This document shows positions 46,506-57,990 of a stretch of DNA of 64,000 bases, one piece after another. How positions within the stretch are numbered: position 1 is the stretch's first letter; every line of letters begins with the position of its first letter. Origin of the DNA: Carettochelys insculpta (lineage: Eukaryota; Chordata; Testudines; Carettochelyidae); contig NC_134152.1 in assembly GCF_033958435.1 (NCBI RefSeq), forward strand, positions 25,146,001 to 25,210,000, in the 5' to 3' direction. The notes under the pieces are model-generated. The model saw only the letters and a list, made by a program, of their open reading frames with translations, searched no databases and was not told the origin of the DNA. The position numbers were made by a program, and so were the translations under genes.

Positions 46506-46690
46506 GTCACAGCTACTAGTAGGTAAGTCCATCGTGTCTGATGATGACGTCCTGAGCTTTCACAGGCTCATCGGTTGTGGACTCGCATGTGGCTGAGGAG
46601 TCCAAGCTTTGGGCAGCATGGACATTCACAGTGGGGGCAAGGGAAATGTCCTGGCTCTGTTGGTGCAGCTGCAGGCCCAAAAAGAGAATG
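46506..46690. repeat. Probable retroelement-derived fragment
   Basis: 'ccatcgtgtctgatgatgac', 'gtcctgagctttcacaggct' and 'cattcacagtgggggcaagg' look like a repeat I associate with vertebrate non-LTR retrotransposon 3' regions, possibly the family whose ORF lies at 62640-64000. This is from memory and tentative. Confidence 0.3.
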
Positions 46691-49600
46691 TAACAAAGAA
46701 AATTTCAAAATTTATACTTCATTTTAAAATATGTGGTCCATTCCTGATGTTGCATATAATGATTCCACTTTTAAAAATGCAACCAGTTGGACTAATTTCC
46801 AGTTCTATCAGCATGCCCCATTTAAATAAAATAATTCAAAATGGAATACAGTTACTGAAGTTAATTCAGGGAATTCTCTGGCCTGTGTTACAGAGAAGGC
46901 CTGGTTAAGTGTTCATTAAAATCCCTCCTGTCTTTATAATCTACTAGCAGATTTACCCAGTGTTGCTTGGGTCCTTTACTCAATTAAGTTTTATTTTTTA
47001 AATAAAAGAAAAATGCTTTATCTAAATGATTGTATTTTTCAAAAATACAGTTATTTTTATTAAGTTAATTTTATTTTAAATTTCGTTAAAAAAGAGATTG
47101 TTCAAATTTGTCCATTTAACTTTTTTTGTAAATTTTTTAAAATGGGAATTCTATCAAGTGTATTTTTTTCTCCATCCTAAAAAACTCATATCATTCACTA
47201 TGTTTCAACAAAAAGGCCTCTAGTCAATTTGGTTTCCAATAAAATTTTCTTCTAGTTTTCAAACCTTAAGCATTATTTAACCGTGCTGAAAGAGAACTAC
47301 TCCAAATTGCTCTGTTTAATCTCTTTCCTGTAAGGTTTATTGAGAAGTGATCCTATTCCAGGTTCATCCTGTTTTCTGGCTCATCTGGGTTCAGTCTCTT
47401 TCAACATTCACTCAATTATGTCAATTTTGAGGACTGTATTTGATACGGTGATTCTGTCTTTGTTCTGTTTGTTAATATAAGCAACCCCTGCCCTGAAACA
47501 ACCAAATCCTTACGTTGCTTTAAGTTATGATAAGAGTAAGCTGTATCCTGAATTTGGTGGTTCTAGTTCTTACCATTTAGGAGTTCTTGATCAAACAGAC
47601 AAATGCACTAAAATAAATAGTAGATGGAAGTCATCTCATGGTTGTTTCTCCTCTCTAATTAGGTTATTTTTTATGGCAAATGAAAGTGTGAACTACAGTA
47701 TGAATTGCCAAATGAAAGTGCAAATTAAAGATTGCACTATCTTTGTAAAAACCATTATCAGTTGCAATATGAATTTTGTAATGAATGTTGGACCAAAATG
47801 TTCAAACTTCACAGCCCAAATTCTGCAGGTCAAGAGTTACTTGCCAAGAAATGTATGAACATTTGGAGTAAAAGGAATAAGGTCAAAAAGTCTACAAATA
47901 GACCCATCCCCACAAAAGGTTAATGTCTCTCAAAAATGCATTTTTGAGACTTCATGAAAACACACACCTGAGAAAGACACTGAGAATAAGAGTGAAAATG
48001 TGGGACTACTAAAATCCAGAACAAAACTCCCATTGATTTTATGAGGCCAGGCTTTCAACCACAGTTAGGCTGACTGACAGTGGTAGACAGAAAGTGCAAC
48101 TGCCTTGGGGGTCTAGCTATTCAAAAGGACTTCACACTTCCAGTTGCCACTACTGTGGCAACAGTGGTGACACGAGCCCTGGGCTCTTTAAATTGCTGCT
48201 GGAGATCCAGGCAACACACTCCAGGCAGCTGTGAGGGATTGGTGGGGGGAGGCTAGCCTTAGCCCTGCCCCTTCTGCCTCAAGATCTGCCCCTTCCAAGA
48301 GCATGGAGCCGCATCTCCCCAACCTGGAGCCTATCAAGTTGGTAGGTCCCCTTGCCCACAGCAGCTAGTGAAACAGCAATGGTGGCAGCATCTAAATGGG
48401 TTTCTTCTCATTATTGAAAATGGAAGAGATCTCAGAGCTTTCCCTCAGACCATGTGCAAAGGTAGCTCAGGGACTGCTGGCTTCTGCAAAATTCATGTTT
48501 ACATGGAATAATAAACATGATCCTTTAAAAAGTAAGATCATATATAAATACTATTTGTCATGCATTTATTAGGAAAAGATTAATCATCTGGAGCTTGCTT
48601 TTGAAAACAAATCTTGGGTTGCATACTGTTGTACTGAGCATATGTTTTCTGCTAGAGTAGACAGGTGGTTTACTGTTCTTTATTGACAATTATTCATATA
48701 AGGGTCAAAATGGTTGAATGGCTCGTTTTCCCCTTCCAGTTGTGAAAAACAATTAATTAAAAATGTTAGGCAAGTGCTTGCTCTTTCTATTTTACATATA
48801 GTTTAAAAACAGTGATTTAGTGGCATTGTACAGGACTATTCATGAATCATTTAGAAGAAGAATCTATAGAATATATACAATTTGATTGCTTTTTTGCATC
48901 TGATATGGAACACACCTGATGATTTTACTAGGGCTCATCTCTAGAATATTCGGAGACATTGAGTTTTCTGAAAAACATTGGCCCCATTTTAAGAGCTGTG
49001 AGCCTAAAACCTCAATTGGTCAATTTGTATATGGGAAGAAATGCTGTTTACCTGTCCCTTTATGAATTCAGGTAAATGGGGATATAATCCTACCTGCTAA
49101 ATATATCCTCCAGCAAATATGGGGAACAGAAGTAATTATAATTTTTTTTAATCCATAAACACATAAGACTTAAAAATCAGATTTTCAGTTGGGTCCTAAA
49201 TTTCTCAGGTACTTTTGAAAAATTTTCCCCTAAATTTTCAAATCAGCTCCTGGTTTGGGACACCTTGCCCTTTGAGTGACCAATCTGAGATACTTTAAAT
49301 GGGCTTGCATCTCAAAAAAAGCTGAGTGCCCACTTCCTGAAAATCAAGTCCTTTTAAGATGTCTCAAGGTAGCCACTCAGGATAGCAGAACCCAAAATTA
49401 TTAGTCACTTTTGAAAATTTGGTCACCTAACTGGCTTACGTGTTTTGAAATTTCCTGTTAGAACCTACATACCTCAAAAAATCTGGCTTTAGTGCTCATG
49501 TTTGCATGGATCAAAGAAAATAGCTATTGAATGAAAAACCCTTTTTCCAAATAAAAGGAAAACCTGGGTACTCAAAGCTATATTTATTTTCTCTGAGCTT

Positions 49601-49875
49601 GATTGTACCCCCCTTTTAGACAAAGTAGAACTTGCCTTTCTACGGTCAAACAGGATACTCATAAAAAGCTCGAAGTACAATTTTGTATCATGCTCTGATA
49701 AGCAAACAAACCCGTTTTGATAATGAGTAATAAAGAAAGCAATAAAAGAACATTACGGCTTGGGTTTGCGTTTACAAACTATTTTACATTTTTTTGGTTT
49801 AGAAAAACTTTAATGAAATGCAGAAAGTAACTAAGATGTCCACTTAATTACAGATTATCTTGTAACCTGAAACAC
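46691..49875. other. Unique AT-rich sequence, no gene seen
   Basis: A diverged copy of the G/C-rich repeat at 976-1190 lies at about 48060-48360. The rest has no exon or repeat boundary I can support. Confidence 0.4.
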
Positions 49876-49878
49876 TTT

Positions 49879-51011
49879 GGCTGGATCTATATGGAGAGGT
49901 ATTGCCAGCAGCTTCATGCTAATAAGCAGTCTCACAATTGCAAATGGCTGCTCTTTAGCATAATCACACAACTAATTAGCATAGCCACACAAGATCTCAC
50001 TGGCTGCGTCTACACGTGCACGCTACTTCGAAGTAGCGGCAGTAACTTCGAAATAGCGCCCGTCACGTCTACACGTGTTGGGCGCTATTTCGAAGTTGAA
50101 ATCGACGTTAGGCGGCGAGACGTCGAAGTCGCTAACCCCATGAGCGGATGGGAATAGCGCCCTACTTCGACGTTCAACATCGAAGTAGGGACGTGTAGAC
50201 GATCCGCGTCCCGCAACATTGAAATAGCGGGGTCCTCCATGGCGGCCATCAGCTGGGGGGTTGAGAGATACTCTCTCTCCAGCCCTTGCGGGGCTCTGTG
50301 GTCACCGTGGGCAGCAGCCCTTAGCCCAGGGCTTCTGGCTGCTGCTGCTGCAGCTGGGGGTCCGTGCTGCATATACAGGGTCTGCAACTAGTTGTTGGCT
50401 CTGTGTATCTTGCACTGTTTAATGAAAGTGTGTCTGGGAGGGGCCCTTTAAGGGAGCGACTTGCTGTTGAGTCCGCCCCGTGACCCTGTCTGCAGCTGTG
50501 CCTGGCTCCCTTATTTCGATGTGTGCTACTTTGGCGTGTAGACGTTCCCTCGCTGTGCCTATTTCGATGGGCTGAGCAACGTCGAAGTTGAACATCGACG
50601 TTGCCAGCCCTGGAGGACGTGTAGACGTTATTCATCGAAATAGCCTATTTCGATGTCGCAACATCGAAATAAGCTATTTCGAAGTTGGGTGCACGTGTAG
50701 ACGTAGCCACTGTCAGCAGAAGCTCCTACCAGCAGTAAACAGGCCATGTAGATGTGCCTCTGCCAGCAAAAACCTCCTCTGTAGCCAGCATCTTAAGCCT
50801 GAATTTTTGCCAGGAGAGGCATATGGGTTTTTGCCGGCAGAGACATGTCTACATGGCCTGTTTACTGCTGGCAGCAGTCTCTGCTGGCCAGGAGACCTCG
50901 CATGGCTATGCTAATTAGCCATGTGACTATGCTAATGAGTGGCCAGTTGCAATTGCAAGATTGCTCATTATCATGAAGCTGCTGGCAATACCTTTCCATA
51001 TAGACCCAGCC
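49879..51011. mobile_element. Outer GGC..GCC MITE, interrupted
   Basis: Ends 'ggctggatctatatggagag' and the mirror 'ctttccatatagacccagcc'. TTT flanks both sides (49876-49878 and 51012-51014). The arms carry 'tattgccagcagcttcatg' and 'catgaagctgctggcaata'. Without the inner element (50002-50708 plus one ACT) it would be about 423 bp. Non-coding. Confidence 0.85.
50002..50708. mobile_element. Inner CpG-rich GGC..GCC MITE, 707 bp
   Basis: Ends 'ggctgcgtctacacgtgcac' and 'gtgcacgtgtagacgtagcc' are perfect 20-bp mirrors. ACT flanks both (49999-50001 and 50709-50711). The arms are rich in 'tatttcga' and CpG; a unique middle (about 50215-50520) is G/C-rich and includes 'ccatggcggccatc', a YY1-like site. 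The largest and least decayed member here, so probably recent. No transposase frame. Confidence 0.88.
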
Positions 51012-51014
51012 TTT

Positions 51015-52091
51015 GAGATATTTCACAGGCAGAACTCGAAACAGTATTGTAAGTATACTCAGATTTTTAGTGCAGACAGAAATGAGATTAATTTCCCAAT
51101 CAAGTGAATGAACATTAGATTAACTCAAGACTATTTATTTATAAAAATCTGAAAAACCCATATTGCCTAACACAGAGAAGTCAATAAGATGAAATTGATC
51201 AAATGGATAAACTTTTAAAAGGAGCCGTTATAAAAGCATCCTGAATGGGATTATCATAATTTTAAACAGTGTGATAATTTATATGTTGGACAGCCTGAAG
51301 CAAGATTTAGGCTGATACTTTCATAAAATAAATTGTTAAAGGTGTCATAAACTAAACATCAATATAATATACAACATGATACCGATATTAAAGCAGTCAC
51401 TGAAACAATTATTTCCATGCCTCTGTAGTTTTTCAATTGACTTCTTTAAAATTGTATTATTAGTGCCACCATGCTTAAGATTTATTTGCCATGATAAAGT
51501 GTAATTTGAGGGTTTTGTTTTAAGCTATTTAAAATGCAACATATAAATTGTCAATCCAGAAAGTAATTTTATTAAATTATAAAAATTACTTAAATTGTTC
51601 AATAATTTGAAGTTAGGCTTCAAAACCAACTCTATTTTCATTCAATTACATGTTTTTTTCTTTGCTAAACTTGGTAACTTATTTAATAAAAACATATACT
51701 TTTCAAAATAAAAAGGGTCCTGCTGTTAAAGGAGATTAAACCCATGGTTATTTAGCACATTTAAATGACTAGTATTTATCTTTGGCAACTATGTGCCAGA
51801 GGCTAGTGTGAACAAAACAAATCCTGAGAAGTCCTTGCTGGCTTTGACTCTGTGCAGATCTTCTACTGATTTCAGTTGATCTGGTGCTTTTAGTTCTGAG
51901 GATACCAGCAGCAGCTAAGCATACTCAGAATCTGGATTTAACACTATGTCTAAGGCTTACCAAGAGACACCCTTTCTCCTGGAGGTGTAGGGGGCACTAA
52001 TTATTTTATCAGCAAATCAAGGAGTCTCTGCAACAGAGTCTTGCTCCCATGCAACAACAGTCCACACCCCATGACCTCCAGAGTATTTCTG
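51015..52091. other. Unique AT-rich sequence, no gene seen
   Basis: No recognised feature. Confidence 0.4.
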
Positions 52092-52094
52092 TGT

Positions 52095-52470
52095 GTTTGC
52101 ATCTACACTAGCAAGTTCTTTTCAGAAGAGTTTTTCAAAAGAAGGTGGCTCTTTTGAAAGAGCCTGTGGAACATCTACACGCAAGAAGTAAATTGAAAGT
52201 GTATCAGAAGAATGTGGTGCTCCTTTGGAATTACTCGTCCTTTCCTGTTTCGGGAAGAGCTCCCCCTTTCAAAAGCTTCATTTGAAACAAAATGTGTGTA
52301 GATGCTCTACAGGGCCTTTCTTTCAAAGGAACAGTCTTCATTTTTGACCCTTGGCCTGTTCTTTTGTAAGAGTTGGGGCTGTGTGGAGACATTCTTTCGA
52401 AAGAAGCTGTTTTGGAAAAGATCTTCCGGAAAAGTCTCTTTCAGAAGATCTCTCTAGTGTAGACATAGCC
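52095..52470. mobile_element. GGC..GCC MITE, 'ctttcgaaagaa' core
   Basis: Left end 'gtttgcatctacactag' and right end 'ctagtgtagacatagcc' mirror each other from the fifth base on. TGT flanks both (52092-52094 and 52471-52473). Collinear with 26105-26519. Non-coding. Confidence 0.8.
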
Positions 52471-52904
52471 TGTGAGAGAGAGAAAACAAAGCCTAGCCAT
52501 CATGGGAAGCAGGGCCAACCCACAGATTTTTGGCATCCTTTGCCCAAATTGTCTAACTGTTGAGGCTTCTTTCTTACTGTGAAGGGAAAACAAGATAGAA
52601 TAAATACACAATCTTAATCTTACAAGTACTTGTGCATCTCCTTTTATGATCTTGTTAAAATCTCTGACCAAGGTACAACGCAATACAAATTCTTCTTGGG
52701 AACCACATCTTCAGGATCATAACTTATCACATAGCAGAACAATTACTGCAGGTTGCTGACCAGCCTTCACTAAGGAGTGAGCAACACTGACTCAGCTGTG
52801 TGACTGGCCAGCACTGGGGTAATGAGAATGGCTGATCAGCCAGAACCCCCAGGCAGCAAACCTAAGTGGTGCTCTTTTGAAGCTATGCTGTGGCCTGTAT
52901 TCCA
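52471..52904. other. Unique sequence, no gene seen
   Basis: No recognised feature. Confidence 0.4.
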
Positions 52905-53490
52905 TCTAATTTTTCCATCCATGGATAAAATATGTTTTGTTATGTGCACCAGAGAATGTGTTGATCCTTTAAATCAGCTTCTGTAGCTTAATGGGTAGCA
53001 GGTTTAAAACTGAAAAAAGGAAGTTTTTCTTCATGCAGTACATGGCAGACCTGTGGAACTCGTTGCCAGAGGATATTGTGGAAACCAAGACTTTAACATG
53101 GCTCAAAAAAAAAAAAAAAAAAAAACCTAGATAAATTCATGAAGGTTAGGTCCATGAATGGCTAGTTACAAAGATGAGTTAGACTAGTGTCCCTAGCCTC
53201 TGTTTGTCACAGGCTGGAAATGGATGACAGGAGAGGGATCGCTTGATGATTACCTGTTCTGTTCACTCCCTCTGGGGCATCTGGCATTGGCCTCTGTTGG
53301 AATATAGGATACTGGGCTAGATGGACCATTGGTATGACCCAGTAAGGCTGTTCTCATGTTCTTATGTGCACCACCAATAGAAATGCTTGCTGCTGGCTGT
53401 GGACAATGTGGATGTTCTTCTAATCATCTGAGTGACACCTGAATCTCTCCTGGACAGCTATCCAAGTGCTCAGCTTACATGGAACGCTGC
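52905..53490 (+). repeat. Dispersed repeat X, copy 3, split by CR1/L3
   Basis: 'tttttccatccatggataaa' and 'gttatgtgcaccagagaatg' at the left continue as 'atgtgcaccaccaatagaaa', 'acacctgaatctctcctgg' and 'gctcagcttacatggaacg' at the right. 'atgtgcacca' occurs on both sides of the break (52948-52957 and 53365-53374), consistent with a long duplication or with repetition inside the family. Confidence 0.55.
52975..53366 (+). mobile_element. CR1/L3-like LINE 3' end
   Basis: 'atgggtagcaggtttaaaac', 'gaagtttttcttcatgcagt', 'acctgtggaactcgttgcca' then 'gatactgggctagatggacc' and 'ctgttctcatgttcttatg'. This is the widespread CR1/L3 3' end. An interior A-run (53107-53125) breaks it. No coding capacity. 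Confidence 0.85.
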
Positions 53491-53690
53491 TGTGGCCCAT
53501 TAGCTGTCTTTTACATATACGGCCATGCTCAACAATGTATAATAAATACTAGGTCTCAACTTCTGACACATCAATGATGAACTAGTATATATTTGATACT
53601 TATAACATACATATATTTTCAAATAAAGAAAAAATTCACTTCCATTTAATTTGGTGCCTAGTTCGCTTATATGGCCAGGTTGGCCCTGAC

Positions 53691-54413
53691 TGGGGCTGTG
53701 TTTACACTAGCCCCAAACTTCAAAATGGCCATGCAAATGGCCATTTTGAAGTTTACTAATGAAGCGCTGAAATGCATATTCAGCACCTCATTAGCATGCG
53801 GGCGGCCGCTGCACTTCAAAATTGACGCAGCTCGCCGCCGCGCGGCTCGTCCCAGTGGGGCTCTTTTTCAAAAGGACCCCGCCTACTTCAAAGTCCCTTC
53901 ATTCCCATGAGCAGATGGGAATAAGGGGACTTCGAAGTAGGCAGGGTCCTTTCAAAAAGGAGCCCCGTTGGGACGAGCCGTGCGGCGGTGAGCTGCGTCA
54001 ATTTCGAAGTGCCACAGCTGCCCGCATGCTAATGAGGTGCTGAATATGCATTTCAGCGCTCCATTAGTAAACTTCGAAATGGCCATTTGCTGCACTTCAA
54101 AATTGATGCAGCTCGCCGCTGCACGGCTCATCCCAACGGGGCTCTTTTTCAAAAAGACCCCGCCTACTTCAAAGTCCCCTTATTCCCATGAGCAGATGGG
54201 AATAAGGGGACTTCAAAATTGATGCGGCTCACCGCCGCATGGCTCTTCCCAACGGGGCTCCTTTTTGAAAGGACCCTGCCTACTTCGAAGTGCCACGGCC
54301 GCCTGCATGCTAATGAAGCTCTGAATATGCATTTCAGCGCTTCATTAGTAAACTTCGAAATGGCCATTTGCATGGCCATTTCGAAGTTTGGGGCTAGTGT
54401 AGGCATGGCTTGG
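53691..54413. mobile_element. Rearranged GGC..GCC palindromic MITE
   Basis: Element proper is 53694-54410 with TGG on both sides. Ends 'ggctgtgtttacactagccc' and 'gggctagtgtaggcatggct'. It is 717 bp, against 418-436 bp for relatives, because the core is repeated: units beginning 'gcacttcaaaattga' at about 53812 and 54094, and 'cttcaaaattgatgc' at about 54210. Later units are partial. Non-coding. Confidence 0.85.
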
Positions 54414-55277
54414 GAGTAACATATATGCCGTTTTTATAACCAAGAAAGAAAAAGATCCTCCCCTCCCATTTGGAATCTAAAGCTCTGCAGGTGGATTGCA
54501 ACTTTTTGCAATAGAGAATTTGTTAGGAGCTTGATTGAGGTTTCAGTTGAAGTTGTGAGTACTCAATAGTTCAAGAGACAGACTTACATGAACTGATGTT
54601 GTTTTCAGTCATTCCCTGCCCAAAGAAACTAACATATAATCATGTGGCTGGAAGTGTCTTTTCCCACAAGATGTTCACCAATGAATTAACCTGCTGCACA
54701 GGTTAATAAGATGAAAGGAGACAAACAGGGATGCTGACAAAATTGGTTGCACCATTTATTTTATTTATTATTTTTGACAAAAAATGAACATGCATCCTCT
54801 ATTGGGATTTTTTTTTTTATTTTCTGCTTTGCAATTTCAGTGTAAATAATGAATGAACACAATAAAAAGTACAAACATCTTGCAGGTCTCATGTGACAAA
54901 CTTGGTCCAAAGCCAGTTTTTTTCATTAGATGGCAAGATTATGATTACACTTCAGAAGGAAAAAAGCTTTCTATCATATTAAAATACCCTGCAAGATATT
55001 CAATACCAAGCACAGAACAGTAATGCATTGTGGTGCTTTTGAGCTTGTATTACTATAATGTGGCATTCTCAAGAGGAGCTCTTATTAGTCACTTAGTCCT
55101 GTACTTGAAAAATGTCTGATTCATTGCTTTCCAATGCCATAGTTATCTGCAAGTCCCAAGGAGTTTAAAACTGCTAATATGTTATTATTTAAGCAGGGAT
55201 GTTCCAGCCTTGGACTTTCTGTGCATATCTCTGCATTGAAAGCTGCCAGAAAATGTTACTTGGATAGCAGACTACCC
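54414..55277. other. Unique AT-rich sequence, no gene seen
   Basis: No recognised feature. Confidence 0.4.
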
Positions 55278-55339
55278 AGAAAAGTTATTTCAAAATAACA
55301 GCTGTTATTTTGAAATAACTATCCTAACATTTACACTAT

Positions 55340-55802
55340 GGCCATTTCTACACAGGCCACTTCCTTTGGAAGTAGCATGCTAATACAGGGAGCGAAAGAT
55401 GCTAATGAGGCATGGACGCAAACTCCTGGTACCTCATTAGCATAACGTCACGTGATTTGGAGTCTGGAAGACCTTTCTTCTGGACTCCAAATGCCGTGTA
55501 GAAGCTCAGCCCCTGGGGGGTGCTTCCGGAAGGAAGTCCTCCTTTCAGAGGCCCCTTCTTCCCAAAAATTTTTGGGAAGAAGAGGCCTTTGGAAGAAGCA
55601 CATCCTTCTGGAAGCACCCCCGCCCCAGGGGCTGCACTTCTACACAGCATTTTGGAGTCCGGAAGAAAGGTCTTCTGGACTCTAAATCATGTGACATTAT
55701 GCTAATAAGGCATGGGGAATTTGCATCCATGCCTCATTAGCATATTGTGCTCCCTGTATTAACATGCCACTTCCAAAGGAAGTGGCCTGTGTAGAAACGG
55801 CC
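55340..55802. mobile_element. GGC..GCC palindromic MITE, 463 bp
   Basis: 'ggccatttctacacaggcca' mirrors 'tggcctgtgtagaaacggcc'. TAT flanks both (55337-55339 and 55803-55805). Centre near 55565 ('cccaaaaatttttggg'). Same family as 37936-38321. Non-coding; open frames on both strands are palindrome artefacts. Confidence 0.85.
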
Positions 55803-55979
55803 TATGCAATTACTACTTCAAAATAATTTCAAAATAGAGGCTGGCTTATTTCAAAATAGGTAAACCTGATTGCCTGAGGAATAGCAATTTTGAAGTGGGA
55901 GCTATGTCAACAGGGAATAGAGCCTATTTCAAAATGAGCCATAGTGTGCCCAATAGCTCTATGTTGAAATAGGATCTGT

Positions 55980-56356
55980 AGTTACATCGACACTTGCCCC
56001 CTCCTTTTGGAAGGGGTATATTAATGAGGCAGTTTGGAAGATGCTAATGAGGAGCTGACATGAATATGCAGCACCTCATTAGCATAATGGCAGCTGTGCG
56101 CGATTTGAAAGTGCCGCTTTCAGAATGCACACCGCCAGTGTAGATGGGGGCCTTTCAAAAGGACCCCCCAGACTTCAAAAGCCCCTTCTTCCTAAAACCA
56201 CTTGCTTTCTTCTGGAAGACTAGAGTTAGGGATCCAGAAGAAGTGGTGTTTTCTTTCAGATTCCTTCCGGAAAAGCACCTTAAACGTGTGGACACTCCCC
56301 ACATCTTCCAGAAGAAGCCTGTGTTCTTCTGGAAAATCTGACATGTAGATACAGCC
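55980..56356. mobile_element. GGC..GCC MITE with mixed halves
   Basis: Left part ('acttgccccctccttttgga', 'gcacctcattagcataatgg') follows the 13739-14171 family, while the right part ('cttccggaaaagcacctta', 'gacatgtagatacagcc') follows the 26105 group. Flanks TGT and TAT match partly. It looks like a hybrid. Confidence 0.6.
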
Positions 56357-56639
56357 TATTTGTGTAGACACTGTATTCTGAAATGACTAAGTGCTATTTC
56401 AAAATGCATTTTGTGTGGCAGTGTTATTTCAAAATAAGCTATTCTAAATAACTCTTCCGGAATAGTTTATTTCAGATTAATGCTGCTGTGTAGACATACC
56501 CTAAAATATTTCAGGAAAAACATGTTCTTCCTTGAATGGGCCATGAATATTCAAATGAGCCAGAGAGCTGTTCGCTTTGAGATGCCTCCCACAAAATGGT
56601 GCTGTTTACTCTCTCTTGCTTGCTGACCTCATTTAGGCC

Positions 56640-57115
56640 AAATCTGAACAACAAAAGAAATTTGATACACCACTCCAGCTATGAGAATTTCGTCACTGGA
56701 CTCAAGTATCAGAGGGGTAGCCGTGTTAGTCTGGATCTGTAGCAGCAACGAAGGGTCCTGTGGCACCTTATAGACTAACAGAAAAGTTTAGAGCATGAGC
56801 TTTCATGAGTTAACTCACTTCTTCAGATGCTGGTCATCTGAGGAAGTGAGTTAACTCACGAAAGCTCATGCTCTAAACTTTTTTGTTAGTCTATAAGGTG
56901 CCACAGGACCCTTCGTTGCTATCACTGGACTCAACGTACTTTAAGTCGAATTTCTAGTGCAGCCCCACTGTGGGAACTCAATGGGAGAAACTCTCCCATA
57001 GACTTCCTTAACTCCTCACATCTGTGAGGAATACCGGAATCGATGGGAACACCCCCAACATTCGATGTAGCATGTTCTGGGGAAATAGAATCCCAGAAGA
57101 TCAACCTCTGGACCG
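56640..57115. mobile_element. 'ggtccacacta'-type MITE, split by a SINE
   Basis: 'gccaaatctgaacaacaaaa' to 'cactggactcaa', then after the SINE 'cgtactttaagtcgaatttc', 'gggagaaactctcccataga' and 'ggaatcgatgggaacacc'. The second part resembles 8700-8800. Boundaries approximate. Confidence 0.5.
56706..56921 (+). mobile_element. Complete hairpin SINE with 13-bp duplication
   Basis: Head 'gtatcagaggggtagccgtg' at 56706, then two 86-bp arms (56744-56829 and 56835-56920) mirrored around a 5-base loop, from 'agcaacgaagggtcctgtgg' outward. 'tcactggactcaa' flanks both sides (56693-56705 and 56922-56934). The tRNA-like head lies at one end only. The tight arms suggest a recent copy. Confidence 0.92.
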
Positions 57116-57990
57116 TCATTCATCAAGTAAACATGGACATGCTTTCAGTTACAATATTTTGCTGGTGTTTTCAAATATGTGATGTGACAGTGAGGGATGG
57201 GCAAAAAAGAGTTTGCATGACATGGCCCAAGGACCAATTTTAGGAACAATAAAGGGATGACTGCATCAGCACGTGGCAAGTGAATATATATTATTTAGTG
57301 CCCTTTTTTGTAAAAGAAAAAAAGAGGAGCCAGTACTCAGCCAGCCTTCCACCCCATACCCACCATCCAGTCCCACGGCTGGGGCTGCTGAGGTGCCGGT
57401 GGGTACTGGCACAAAAGAGGGCTATATATGTATGTTGGCTCCACAGCCAGTTGACTTCTCTGGGGGAAAAGGTGACTCGCTAAGAAAGGCCCAAAAAGAG
57501 GAGTTCAAAGCTGCCTTAAAATGAATCTCAGAACATGCAGAAATCCTTTGATTTGAAGCTCCCTGCTTCCCACATTTCACCATTGGCTAGTCTGCGTCTG
57601 ACTCTTATGTGCCTGGTGGGAGTGACACTTGGTTACCACAAAGTGAGGGGATGAGCTTTTCATTTGGAACCAAACTTAAAATAACATAGCCCCAAACCTC
57701 TTTGCCCACTAGCAGCTAAGCTAAAAAAATAAAAACTGAACCAATAGTAGCCCATGCTCCCATTACGTAACTGAAATCCTTCTTCCCTCCACCAGTATTA
57801 GACAAAGAAAGAATCTACATGGTGCAGCAATGACCAGCAACATCTTAGACTCAAATGAAGCAGGACTATGAGAGGCCAAAAGAAGAATGTTGGAAGTCCA
57901 ATTGTATTATTTAACTGAAAAACAAAATAGATGATTATAAAAATAAAAAGAGAACATTAAAAATGCTCTGAGGCAAAAAACTTTTTATGC
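57116..57990. other. Unique sequence, no gene seen
   Basis: No recognised feature. Confidence 0.4.

Larger units (their letters stand above)
55278..56501. mobile_element. Outer 'ttatttcaaaat' MITE holding two insertions
   Basis: Pieces at 55278-55339, 55803-55979 and 56357-56501 are made of 'atttcaaaataa' blocks, 'gggaatagagcctatttc' and the right end 'gctgctgtgtagacatac'. They form one older element when the insertions at 55340-55802 and 55980-56356 are set aside. The left end lacks the expected 'gtctacaca' word and seems truncated. Confidence 0.6.
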
